From contig NC_085094.1 in NCBI RefSeq assembly GCF_963422355.1, positions 6,797,270-6,861,269 on the forward strand: a stretch of DNA of 64,000 nucleotides. Reading direction: 5' to 3'. The notes beneath the pieces were generated by a model that was not told the DNA's origin, did no database searches, and saw nothing but the letters and a program-made list of their open reading frames with translations. Shown here piece by piece: positions 55,735 to 64,000 of the stretch. A program made the translations under genes and the position numbers. The stretch comes from Corticium candelabrum. Taxonomy: Eukaryota; Porifera; Homoscleromorpha; Homosclerophorida; Plakinidae. Position 1 is the stretch's first letter, and each line of letters starts with the position of its first letter.

Positions 55735-56335
55735 TGCTTCGACTGGCTCCACAGAAGACACGGTACATTCCAAACACACCCCAAGAGGATCACACAGACC
55801 AGATGTTTGTGACACGAAGTCAGTCAAGTACGTCAAGCGCCTTTGATGTTATTTGCTAAGTCACGTGACCATTACAAAGTCCCGTTTCTTAGGGCTCATA
55901 TGAAATCATAGGAATGTACACCAATTGCAACAACTTACTATGATCACCACTATTGATCGCCCGGATATTACATCATACACAGTATGATCCGTATAGTTAT
56001 AGCAGCTTACCTGCGCAAACGCCGTACAAACAAAAAGCAGAAGACATGTCGCGGACAGTAGCAAGAATTCCTTCTTTTTGCCGTGAACGAACGCCCACAA
56101 CAAGAACTGTTCTTTATAAGGAATAGCGAAACATGCCTTTGAAGCCCGGATAATCATAACAAAAATTGTAAAGCGCGCTATAGGTTTGATAACGCGCACT
56201 AAATAAAATCATTGATATCAATAATGTATTAATTAAGGTAACAAAAATTTTTAAAATCAAATTTGGGAGACAGTCAGCGCCTTTCTAAAAAGCTCAGGTT
56301 TGTCTAAAACCATTACCGGTAGAGTCCCGTATCTA
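55735..56335. repeat. Copy C: third partial copy of the gene A/B 5' region
   Basis: Matches 30,455-30,990 of copy B (GCTTCGAC-GACTCCACAGAAG, CCAAACACACCCCAAGAG, GTGACCATTACAAAGTC, then the signal-peptide exon) and continues through TCAGCGCCTTTCTAAAAAGC and ACCATTACCGGT without interruption. It therefore preserves the target site that the long-TIR element occupies in copy B. Confidence 0.8.
56011..56076 (-). pseudogene. Copy C signal-peptide exon, start codon lost
   Basis: Encodes KEFLLLSATCLLLFVCTAFAQ, with one base missing compared with copies A and B in the A-run before the C-terminal half and AAG where ATG should be. Donor CAG|GTAAGC kept. No other exons of the gene follow. Confidence 0.7.
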
Positions 56336-56888
56336 GTTTTGGATAACGGCTACATTCGAACGCGAGATCTTGGTCCAACGCAATTGTCTAAGGATGAAAT
56401 ATAGCGCAACAATGAGGCGTTAGGTAACTATTCTTGATCCGTGACAATCAATGGATTTGGCTCGTTCTAGCGAGAACGACTTGACTAAACGTAAACCACG
56501 CCCTTCCTCTAGATTTGGACAAATACCTCTAGTTTCGGATGGCCTCTCGTGCAGAGCTACCAAAGCACAGACACAAACCGAATCTATTTGTTGCAGTAGC
56601 CTAACATCTCATCTTACAAAAAATCGTTTGGACAGCGTCGTCGTGTTCCGTACGTAGCCGTGGTAGTCGTCAGAGTTGAGTGAAGTTACGCCCTCTAGTT
56701 CGGATGGCCAAAACACGCTAGATCGTCATTTTACGAGCAAATTTAGACACTCTGTAAAGAGTTTGAGCATTTCGAGCATAGAATCTCGACGTCTAGTGTC
56801 AAGTAATTACCTCGTGTTTTCTCGGTCTGTACTTAGTCTGTACTGATTTACTTTACAATACAACCCGTAGCTTGGAACGGATGTTACA
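56336..56888. other. Probable decayed LTR region of G4
   Basis: Ends GGATGTTACA directly before TGGTGACAGGAGTGGG (56,889), a primer-binding-like sequence of gypsy elements, so an LTR probably ends at 56,888. Its start is not identified. Contains CTCTAGTTxCGGATGGCC twice (56,525 and 56,693). Confidence 0.45.
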
Positions 56889-56921
56889 TGGTGACAGGAG
56901 TGGGTTTCTCAGCAGTTACCG

Positions 56922-57203
56922 TTGCCAGCCCCGATGGAATTTAGCGGCAACCTAGCCATTGAGTGGAAAAGATGGCGCCAACGCTTTGAAATCTACCTAA
57001 CAGCATACGGTCGACAACAATCTACTGACAAGGTAAAAGTCTCTCTCCTTCTTCATGCGCTTGGATCCAAAGGCATCGAGATCTACAATACATTCACTGC
57101 GACGGAGGAGGAGCAGACGAGTTTCCCAGCCGTACTACAAAAGTTTCACAATCATTTCGTACCAAACTGAATATCACATACGAACGTCACCGATTCTTCA
57201 CCC
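56922..57203 (+). pseudogene. G4 gag fragment truncated by G3
   Basis: MEFSGNLAIEWKRWRQRFEI then LLLHALGSKGIEIYNTF and HNHFVP, with a 1-nt shift near 57,167 before LNITYERHRFF. The homologous residues in G3 gag (FERHQFFTRNQ) show what is missing. At 57,204 the G3 5' LTR begins, so G3 or a recombinant of it cut this gag. Confidence 0.8.
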
Positions 57204-57287
57204 TGTAGTAGTTGTAATACGGGGTAGACATACGGGGACTGGAGAGGAAGCTAGGATCACTCTTAAATAGATCTTCAAGACGTTACA
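57204..57287 (+). repeat. G3 5' LTR
   Basis: 84 bp, TG...CA. Very short for an LTR. Confidence 0.85.
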
Positions 57288-57306
57288 TGGTACCAGGAGT
57301 GGGGTC

Positions 57307-58058
57307 ATGACCGAGCAACTACGTCCACCGCCGCCTCTTGATTTTGAGTCCTGTCAGCAGGGCCCCGTTTGAAAAGCCTGGAGAAAGCGATTCATGGTCA
57401 ATTTGACAGCAAGCGACAACGACGAAGCGTCAGAAAAAAGAAGTCGCTTTTACTTCATGCCTTGGGTCCCGAGGCCATCGACATTAGCGAGACATTCCTT
57501 TTTACGAAGGATGACGGGGAAAAGAAGGATCCAACGTTCGACGAGTTGGTGGCGAGATTCGACGCACATTACTTGCCACGTGTGAATGTCACGTTCGAAC
57601 GCCATCAGTTCTTTACGCGCAATCAAGAGCCCGGCGAGTCGGTCGATTGCTATATTACGGCACTTCGGAAGCTGGCCCAGACATGCGAGTTCGGTGAGAT
57701 ACGAGATTCGTTGGTGCCTGATCGTTTCATTTGTGGACTATCGATGGTGGTGGTAAAGGAGAAATTGCTTGCAATGCCGAACATTACATTGGAAACAGCT
57801 ATCGATAAGTGCAAAGCTGCAGGCCTCTTTAAGGATCAAATTCGAATTATCGATGCACCGGCAGACGAAGAAGTGGCAGATGTCAAAGCATCAGGAAAAA
57901 CACCAGTGGTGCACGGCTCAGCTTCTGCAGGAGCAGCGGCAAAAGCGAATGCGTCACGTGGCAGATGCACCCGTTGCGGTTACAATCATGGGAGCATACG
58001 CTGCCCCGCGATGGGTAAGACGTGCCGCATCTGTAAAGGTGTCGGCACTTTGGAGTGA
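57307..58058 (+). pseudogene. G3 gag, frameshifted near start
   Basis: ATG 57,307 gives MTEQLRPPPPLDFESC, then a stop at 57,372. The main frame 57,369-58,058 encodes SLLLHALGPEAIDISETF, VNVTFERHQFFTRNQEPGES, VDCYITALRKLAQTCEFGEI, RDRFICGL-like and zinc knuckle CTRCGYNHGSIRCPAMGKTC then CRICKG (the last His/Cys of the second knuckle lost). Confidence 0.85.
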
Positions 58059-60804
58059 TGTGCCGCAGCTCACCCGCCGACGTACAGGTCCAGCCTGTGT
58101 ACACAGAAGATACTCAAGAGGAGATGGCACATACCGACGACATTGTACATGCTGTTGGTCTCTTGGTTATAGAGGATGAGGGGGAAGCAAAGGCGAGATC
58201 CATCGAGGAGACACTTCATATCGGAACGATTGAGGGTGACGGCGCTGCTTGGATGACAGAAGTGTTGACAAATGGAAGCCCTATACGTTATAAATTAGAT
58301 ACCGGCGCTCAAGCGAATATTCTCCTGTATGCAGTGTACAGGCAAATGACAAGCCGTCTGAAATTACTCAAGGCAACAACGCGGATTTTTGCTTATGGAG
58401 CGGTATCGCCGATATCAGTAGCAGGGCAATGTGTGTGCGAGGTGTCGGTACAGGGTGGGATTTCTCGGAAGTTGAGATTCTATGTGTTGGCGGCCAACGT
58501 CAAGGCGGTGCCGTTGCTGGGGCTCACGGCTTGCGATCGGCTGGATTTTATTCGCCAAGGAGGAGCAGGGATGGCAGATGTCGGAAGTGTGTCAACGTTT
58601 TCTGATGACCCGGTTGTGGGCCAATATTTGGATCTATTTGAAGGTGCAGGCAAACTCTTAGGGGCACAATATAGCATCAAGTTACGAGAGAACGCTCTAC
58701 CAGTGGCTTTAGCAGCGGCACGTCGATTGGCATACCCTCAATATCGAAAGGTTGAAGAAGAATTGAAACAAATGCAGCGACTGGACGTAATTGAGAAGGT
58801 GAGCGAACCATCGGAATGGTGCAGTCCAATGGTTGTCGTACATAAGAGAGATGCAACAGTGAGGATATGTGTCGACTATGGGAAACTGAATGAGTTTGTA
58901 CAGCGAGAGCACTATCATTTACCAACAGCAGAGGAGATCTTTGCCAAAATGAAAGGTGCTAAGTACTTCTCTACCCTCGATGCGAAGGCTGGATTTTGGC
59001 AAATTCCACTGGATCCTACTAGTTCAGCACTGACGGCGTTTATCACCCCTTTCGGACGCTTTCGTTTTAAACGGCTTCTATTCGGACTATCATCAGGACC
59101 GGAAGTATTCCACAGAACTATGCATCACATTTTGTCAGGTCTTGAAGGAGTCGATTGCTTTATTGACGATGTGATTATTTGGGGATCCACCAGGGAGGAG
59201 CATGATCAGTGGGTACGCCGTGTCCTGGAACGATTGAGAGATAAAGAAGTCAAGTTGCAGGCGGCCAAGTGCAAGTTCCGTCTTAAGAAAGTGACATATT
59301 ACGGTCATATCTTGTCAATGGAAGGGATCAAAGTGAGTCCACAGAAGGTGCAAGCAATTACACAAATGCAGTGTCCAGAAAACAAAGATGACCTTCGTCG
59401 ATTTCTGGGCTTAGTCGCATATGTTGCAAAATCTTTGGAGAACAAAGCACACCTCAGCTCCGTTACGTGAGCTATTGAAAGATGACGTGCCTTGGTGTTG
59501 GAATGCAGTTCACGAAGAAGCGTTGCAGCAGCTGAAGAAGATGATTACGACCGCACCGGTGTTAGCCTATTATTCGCCGCACGTAAGAACAGTGGTGTCA
59601 CCGGATGCATCTTCATTTGGAATTGGCGCGGTACTCTTTCAGGTACAAGAGGATGGACGTCGGGCACCAGTTACGTATATTTCCAGGTCATTGTCAGCCA
59701 ATGAACAACGCTTTTCTCAGATAGAGAAAAAAGCAATGGCAATGGCATGGGCTTGTGAAAAGTTGCACTGTTATGTCTTTGGCACAGAACAGCCATTTCT
59801 TATTGAGACGGATAATCGTCCCTTGGAATCGATAATGAATCGACAGAGTATTGACGAATGTCCACCGAGATTGATGCGGTTGAAACTCCGCATGATGAGG
59901 TACTGTTTCCGAGTGGAATATGTCCTGGGCAAGAAGCTGGCGGTAGCAGATGCCTTGTCGAGAGCTCCGGTTGAAGAAACAGACAATGAAATTGCTAGTC
60001 TAGTAGAGAAGCATGTGCAGATATTTGAAGACGCATTACAAGGGTCGGATAAGCAAATTCAGAGACTGAGAGATGAAACGGGAAAGGATCCCCAGTTGAC
60101 TGCTCTTTTAGAGTGCTTGCGCTTGGGGTGGCCTCGCACGCAAAAGGAGCTTTGACATGACATACAGAAATTTTGGGAAAGTCGTCATTTGCTGACAGAA
60201 CTTACAGGACTAATTTTGCGAGGAGTGAAAATGGTGATTCCCAAGTCCATGAGGGCGGAAATGCTACAGAGGGCACACGAAGGTCACCTTGGTGTCGTCA
60301 AGACGCTTTCCCAGGTTAGAGAAGTCATCTGGTGGCCCAGAATGTCCAATGCTATTCGACAGACGATCAGGCATTGTGAAACGTGGATGGAATTTCGACC
60401 TCAGCAAAGAAAAAGCCTTTGCAGCCGACTCAGTTGCCTCAAGGGCCCTGGGATAAGGTGGCAATTGACTTGTTCGAATTGGAAAATGTGCAATATCTGC
60501 TGAGTGTCGATTACTATTCACGATTCCCGGACATACGTACATTGTCTTCAACTAAAGCAGAAACAGTCATTTCAGCTTTGAAAGATATTTTTCGTGTCAT
60601 GGCATCCCGCGTGTGGTGATAAGTGATAATGGCCCGCAATTTTCGTGTCATCAGTTTCATGGTTTTGCAGAACAATATGGATTCCATCATGTCACATCAT
60701 CGCCAAGGCACCCTCAGAGTAATGAACTCGTGAAGAGGGGGGTTCAAACAGTAAAAGGATTGTTGAAGAAGGCACAGCAATCGGGAGGGGATTTCCAGTT
60801 GGCG
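58055..60804 (+). pseudogene. G3 pol (protease, RT, RNase H, integrase N-part)
   Basis: 471 codons open (58,055-59,470): protease YKLDTGAQANILLY; linker LLGLTACDRLDFI; RT VRICVDYGKLNEFVQ, YFSTLDAKAGFWQIPLD, RLLFGLSSGPEVFHRTMHH and CFIDDVIIWG with an intact DD. Shift at 59,430. RNase H 59,421-60,155: VVSPDASSFGIGAVLF, IEKKAMAMAWACEKLHCYVF, IETDNRPLESIMN, VADALSRAP. Stop at 60,153, then integrase HEGHLGVVKTLSQVREVIWW, with the second Cys of CxxC replaced (CETWMEF), core AIDLFE, SDNGPQF, and the catalytic Glu changed to Lys (ELVKRGVQTVK). Interrupted at 60,805. Confidence 0.9.
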
Positions 60805-63117
60805 TGGTCTCGTGTAGCCAGACCCCTTTTCGCAGCGTCCTCCCCGACGAAATGGGGTCTGGTGAACGGCCTTTGATGTCGCTGTGTGCCGCGTAGCCAG
60901 AAATCAGCTATCTAAAGACCGGATTTTGTTTCTTAAGCGCTTCACTAAAGACCAGACTGGTATGCACGCAGTGCAATCCTATCTCATTAGCTTCTCTTGT
61001 TTCGTAGAGAACAATTCGAAGACTACAGCTAGAGTCGTTGCTGTTTGTGAAATCTTCATGTTTACAGCAGCAATTAAACGCGGCTGCGGGAACGTTGACG
61101 TCTACAGGCTGCGATTTCATGCAGCCATGATCGACGTCGTACGATCTAGCGTTCGTTGTGTGCGCTCGTGTCACAACGGAGACTGAATGCGAACGTACTG
61201 GATGGATGCGAACGTACTCGGTGCTGTTTGCTGTTTTTTGACGTCTAAAGCGACCGCAGACAGTCCAGAGTGAGCGATGTCTGGAAGAGCTTGGAGCTGA
61301 ATGACGTCATCGAAACAAGATGAGTCGTCTTTCTGTGTTTGGGTAATCATTTCATGTGTTTTGTGCTTTGCTTTGGTGAACACATACAGCAGCAACCAGG
61401 AAGAGACCACGTTGACAGAAATGCTGGACGTCCCAAGGTGGTACAAATTCGATGTGTTGTTTGGAAGAGCTAGATATTACGCATGTTCCTGCTGCGTAAT
61501 TTCCAGAGTATGTGGAGCTTCAGGGAGACTACTTCCATCCAACTGTTTTCTCTTGCTCAACAAGGTGATAGCATCTGGTGGTTTCATCAAACACAAAAGC
61601 ATGTCCACATGTCAGACAGGTATGTTTCATTGCATGATTTATGATCATGCATGCAGCGCTACATGATCGAGAATTCTAGACAGTTATTACAACATGCAGT
61701 TATTTATTTTCACTGGAAGGTCAAAGGTTCAGCAGTTACCATAGTCACAACTAAGTACACAAACGTCACAACAACCACATCCTTTTCCTGCACTGTCTTC
61801 ACTACCAGCAAATAAAAAATCAGCAAATAAGCACTTCCTACGACAAGTTGTAATATTTTGTCCATACTTCTTCATCGAGGATGAAACTGTCCTGTGCAGA
61901 TGTCCATATACAAGCAGTGCAGTTGCTGTCAAGCCATCTCTTCCAGCTTGCCCAGTCTCTTGGACATAATCTTCAATGAGTCTTGGAGGACTCCAATGAA
62001 CAATCCATCTAATGTTGGGAATGTCAACACCCATCCCAAATGCTGTTGTAGCCATCAGAACTCTCAATGTGCAGTCTACTTTACTAAACGACATCAAAAT
62101 TTTTTCTTTCATCTCGACTGTGGAGGCCCTCGAATACATATCAACTAGACGAAATTCTTGCAAATCAATACAATCTGATGGAAATGTAAAGTGGGATCCC
62201 AATTTTGATCTGAGCTGAAGATACAGTGACCAACTGTTGTCTATTTAGTACAAAAGATGTAGTAAAAATACTCTAGACTAGCTATACAAGGACTACCATA
62301 TAAGTATATCTATGAATTAATACATGATGATCATGCAGTATACGCATGCAGTGATGATCGTTACGTAAAGGTTACTCAGGGCCAGGCAGATATCATATAA
62401 TGTATAAAGGTAAGTAGTAGAGACTTGCGTGTTCCACAGATTGACATGCAGTGCCAGAAGTGAAGTCTGCAACCCAAGCTGCTTCCATTCATATTACTCC
62501 AATCACAACGTGGTCTCTTCCTGGTCGCTACTGTATGTGTTCACCAAAGCAAAGCACAAAACACATGAAATGATTACCCAAACACAGAAAGACGACTCAT
62601 CTTGTTTCGATGACGTCATGCAGCTCCAAGCTCTTCCAGACATCGCTCACTCTGGACTGTCTGCGGTCGCTTTAGACGTCAAATAACAGCAAACAGCACC
62701 GAGTACGTTCGCATCCATCCGGTACGTTCGCATTCAGTCTCCGTTGTGACACGAGCGCACACAACGAACGCTAGATCGTACGACGTCGATCATGGCTGCA
62801 TGAAATCGCAGCCTGTAGACGTCAACGTTCCCGCGGCCGCGTTTAATCTCTGCTGTAAACATGCAGATTTCACAAACAGCAACGACTCTAGCTGTATAGT
62901 CTTCGAATTGTTCTCTACGAAACAAGAGAAGCTGATGAGATAGGATTGCACTGCTTGCATACCAGTCTGGTCTTTAGTGAAGCGCTTAAGAAACAAAATC
63001 CGGTCTTTAGATAGCCGATTTCTGGCTACGCGGCACACAGCGACATCAAAGGCCGTTCACCAGACCCCATTTCGTCGGGAAGGACGCGGCGAAAAGAGGT
63101 CTGGCTACGCGAGACTA
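60805..63117. mobile_element. 2.3-kb long-TIR element carrying a RecQ-type helicase fragment
   Basis: Arms 60,805-61,414 and 62,506-63,117, about 610 bp each and very similar in reverse complement; ends TGGTCTCGTGTAGCCAGACC (left) and TAGTCTCGCGTAGCCAGACC (right). CAGTTGGCG stands directly outside both ends (60,796-60,804 and 63,118-63,126), a perfect 9-bp duplication inside the G3 integrase. The 1.1-kb interior has the minus-strand RecQ fragment. I recall helicase-bearing lineages of Academ DNA transposons (AcademH); membership is unverified. Confidence 0.85.
61729..62202 (-). pseudogene. RecQ-family helicase, C-terminal half
   Basis: 157 codons: VDMYSRASTVEMKEKIL, VLMATTAFGMGVDIPNIRWI, VHWSPPRLIEDYVQETGQAG, RDG, then the RecQ zinc-binding segment CRRKCLFADFLFAG ... 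CGCCDVC. This is motifs V-VI plus Zn-binding of a SF2 3'-5' helicase; the arginine of the usual GRAGRDG is Gln here (GQAGRDG). Residues IDNSWSLYLQLRSKLG extend it upstream to about 62,250, where an in-frame stop occurs. The N-terminal ATPase lobe (Walker A, DEAH) is missing, so it is not active by itself. It could be a spliced gene truncated by the right arm. Confidence 0.8.
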
Positions 63118-63690
63118 CAGTTGGCGTTGCTGGCGTATAGAACAGCTCCACAAGAAACGACCGGTATATCCCCTGCACAGTTGCTGATGGGAAGGCAACT
63201 GAGGACAACCCTTCCGGCGACGAGTGTGCAACTGCGGCCGGTTGTGGTGAATTCCCAACAAGTCCAACAGCGGGATGGCCTTCAAAAACAACGGCAAAAG
63301 AAGAACTTTGATGCGCGTCACGGATGTCGGGAGTTGCAGCCACTGCAACGAAACGATCACGTTTTAGTATGGGATACGAGAACACGTAGGTGGCGGATCC
63401 CAGCAGTAGTGATGACAGTAATTAATCCCAGGTCGTACGTAGTCAAGTTGGCGGGTGGGGGCCAAATCAGACGAAACCGACAACAACTGCAGTTGAGACC
63501 AAGTGACACCTGCAAAAGAGTCGAGGACATCCAGGAGATGGTGGAAGAAGATGAACAAGAGGAGGAGCAGGTGGGAAATGCTAACACAGATAAGCAGGCA
63601 CAAGAACAACAGGAACAGATCAACAGAACTAGGTCGGGCGGGCAAGTCCGGGAACCTGGATGGAAGAAGGACTATGTTTGCTATAACTAA
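63118..63690 (+). pseudogene. G3 integrase C-terminal part after the insertion
   Basis: Resumes QLALLAYRTAPQETTGISPA then QLLMGRQLRTTLPA, KNFDARHGCRELQPLQRNDH and RRNRQQLQLRPS. Ends with an acidic/Gln-rich tail and WKKDYVCYN. Open to a TAA at 63,688. The split position of QLA coincides with the 9-bp duplication flanking the insertion. Confidence 0.85.
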
Positions 63691-63718
63691 CTAGGACGTT
63701 TATGGGAGGACGGGGGGA

Positions 63719-63802
63719 TGTAGTAGTAGTAATACGGGGTAGACATACGGGGACTAGACGGGAAGCTAAGATCACTCTTAAATAGATCTACTAGACGTTA
63801 CA
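63719..63802 (+). repeat. G3 3' LTR
   Basis: 84 bp, preceded by a G-rich polypurine tract. Confidence 0.85.
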
Positions 63803-64000
63803 AACTCCCTTTTTAGGACCTCCAATGTCTTCTCTGCCGGCTTCTCTGGCGCAACCAAGTTACGCAGTAGTCCATACGTCTTTGGACCTATCAGTGAAAG
63901 GAATACGGCCACCTTCCGCCCGTCAGCAACAGCATTCGCTTGGAAAAATAATTCCATCCGCTCTTGCTACGCGGCCCAGGATGGACGAAATGGTCACGCA
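63803..64000 (-). pseudogene. G2-like gag fragment in reverse, runs off the window
   Basis: On the minus strand: MELFFQANAVADGRKVAVFL, LIGPKTYGLLRNLVAPEKPA, EKTLEVLKRE, closely matching G2 gag at 42,076-42,240. It abuts the G3 3' LTR at 63,802 and continues past the window end. Confidence 0.8.

Larger units (their letters stand above)
57204..63802 (+). mobile_element. G3: Ty3/gypsy retrotransposon with 84-bp LTRs
   Basis: LTRs 57,204-57,287 and 63,719-63,802 (TGTAGTAGT ... AGACGTTACA) differ at 7 of 84 positions by my count. TGGTACCAGGAGTGGGG after the 5' LTR looks like a tRNA primer site; GGGAGGACGGGGGG precedes the 3' LTR. Gag and pol present but broken; the integrase is interrupted by a 2.3-kb TIR element. 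Without it the element is about 4.3 kb. Left flank is G4 gag, right flank is G2-like gag in reverse, so there is no target duplication. Confidence 0.9.

Noticed and set aside
61301-61666. 121-codon plus-strand frame in the helicase element
   Set aside because: Crosses the end of the inverted arm and the opposite strand carries a better zinc-finger-like CLTCGHAF segment; neither is strong enough to list.
1-64000. CRISPR arrays, phage or bacterial defence systems
   Set aside because: No regularly spaced direct repeats with unique spacers; introns, microsatellites and animal-type domains show the DNA is eukaryotic. The roughly 300-bp tandem repeat at 44-48 kb is a satellite.

Overview
Organism and overall character. 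This is eukaryotic, intron-bearing, AT-leaning DNA, almost certainly from an early-branching aquatic animal (a sponge or cnidarian is my best guess; the sequence does not decide). The reasons are a thrombospondin-1 / fucolectin-type lectin / Ig gene with phase-1 introns, CA, TG, TA and GAA microsatellites, a tRNA-derived SINE, and a dense load of broken transposable elements typical of such genomes. There is no sign of bacterial operons or ribosome binding sites.

Layout. 0.3-1.2 kb: TIR element. 2.4-7.4 kb (+): relic of a large transposon-like gene with a Cys-rich N-terminus, a DDE-like core, a PIN/FEN1-like nuclease region and a CXC plus acidic tail ('element 1'). 8.3-9.9 kb: dead Tc1/IS630-type transposon with iterated ends. 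10.0 kb: possible first exon. 11-17.1 kb: copy A of a segmental duplication carrying a plausible secreted-protein gene (minus strand: signal peptide, TSP1, FTP lectin, Ig). 17.8-25.5 kb: scattered minus-strand exons of what looks like the membrane end of such a receptor, interrupted by TIR elements and a Ty3/gypsy relic. 26.3-31.0 kb: copy B of the duplication, a pseudogene. Its upstream part continues at 35.27-35.39 and 39.75-40.5 kb because a 4.3-kb long-TIR element and a gypsy element (G1) landed in it. 42-44 kb: truncated gypsy G2. 44-48 kb: about 300-bp satellite array split by a hAT element. 48.9-53.5 kb (-): 'element 2', a second, diverged member of the element-1 family. 54.4-55.6 kb: dead Tigger/pogo transposase. 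55.7-56.3 kb: copy C (first exon only). 56.9-63.8 kb: gypsy G3 with 84-bp LTRs, disrupted by a 2.3-kb element with 610-bp inverted repeats that carries a RecQ-type helicase fragment. 63.8-64 kb: gag piece of a G2-like element in reverse.

How it fits together. Only gene A looks potentially functional. Nearly everything else is mobile-element debris, much of it nested, and the relative order of several insertions can be read because paralogous empty sites exist in the same window. The most interesting biology is the element-1/element-2 family, where two independently decayed copies keep, in the same order, motif stations resembling the FEN1/XPG branch of PIN nucleases, plus the separate helicase-bearing long-TIR element.
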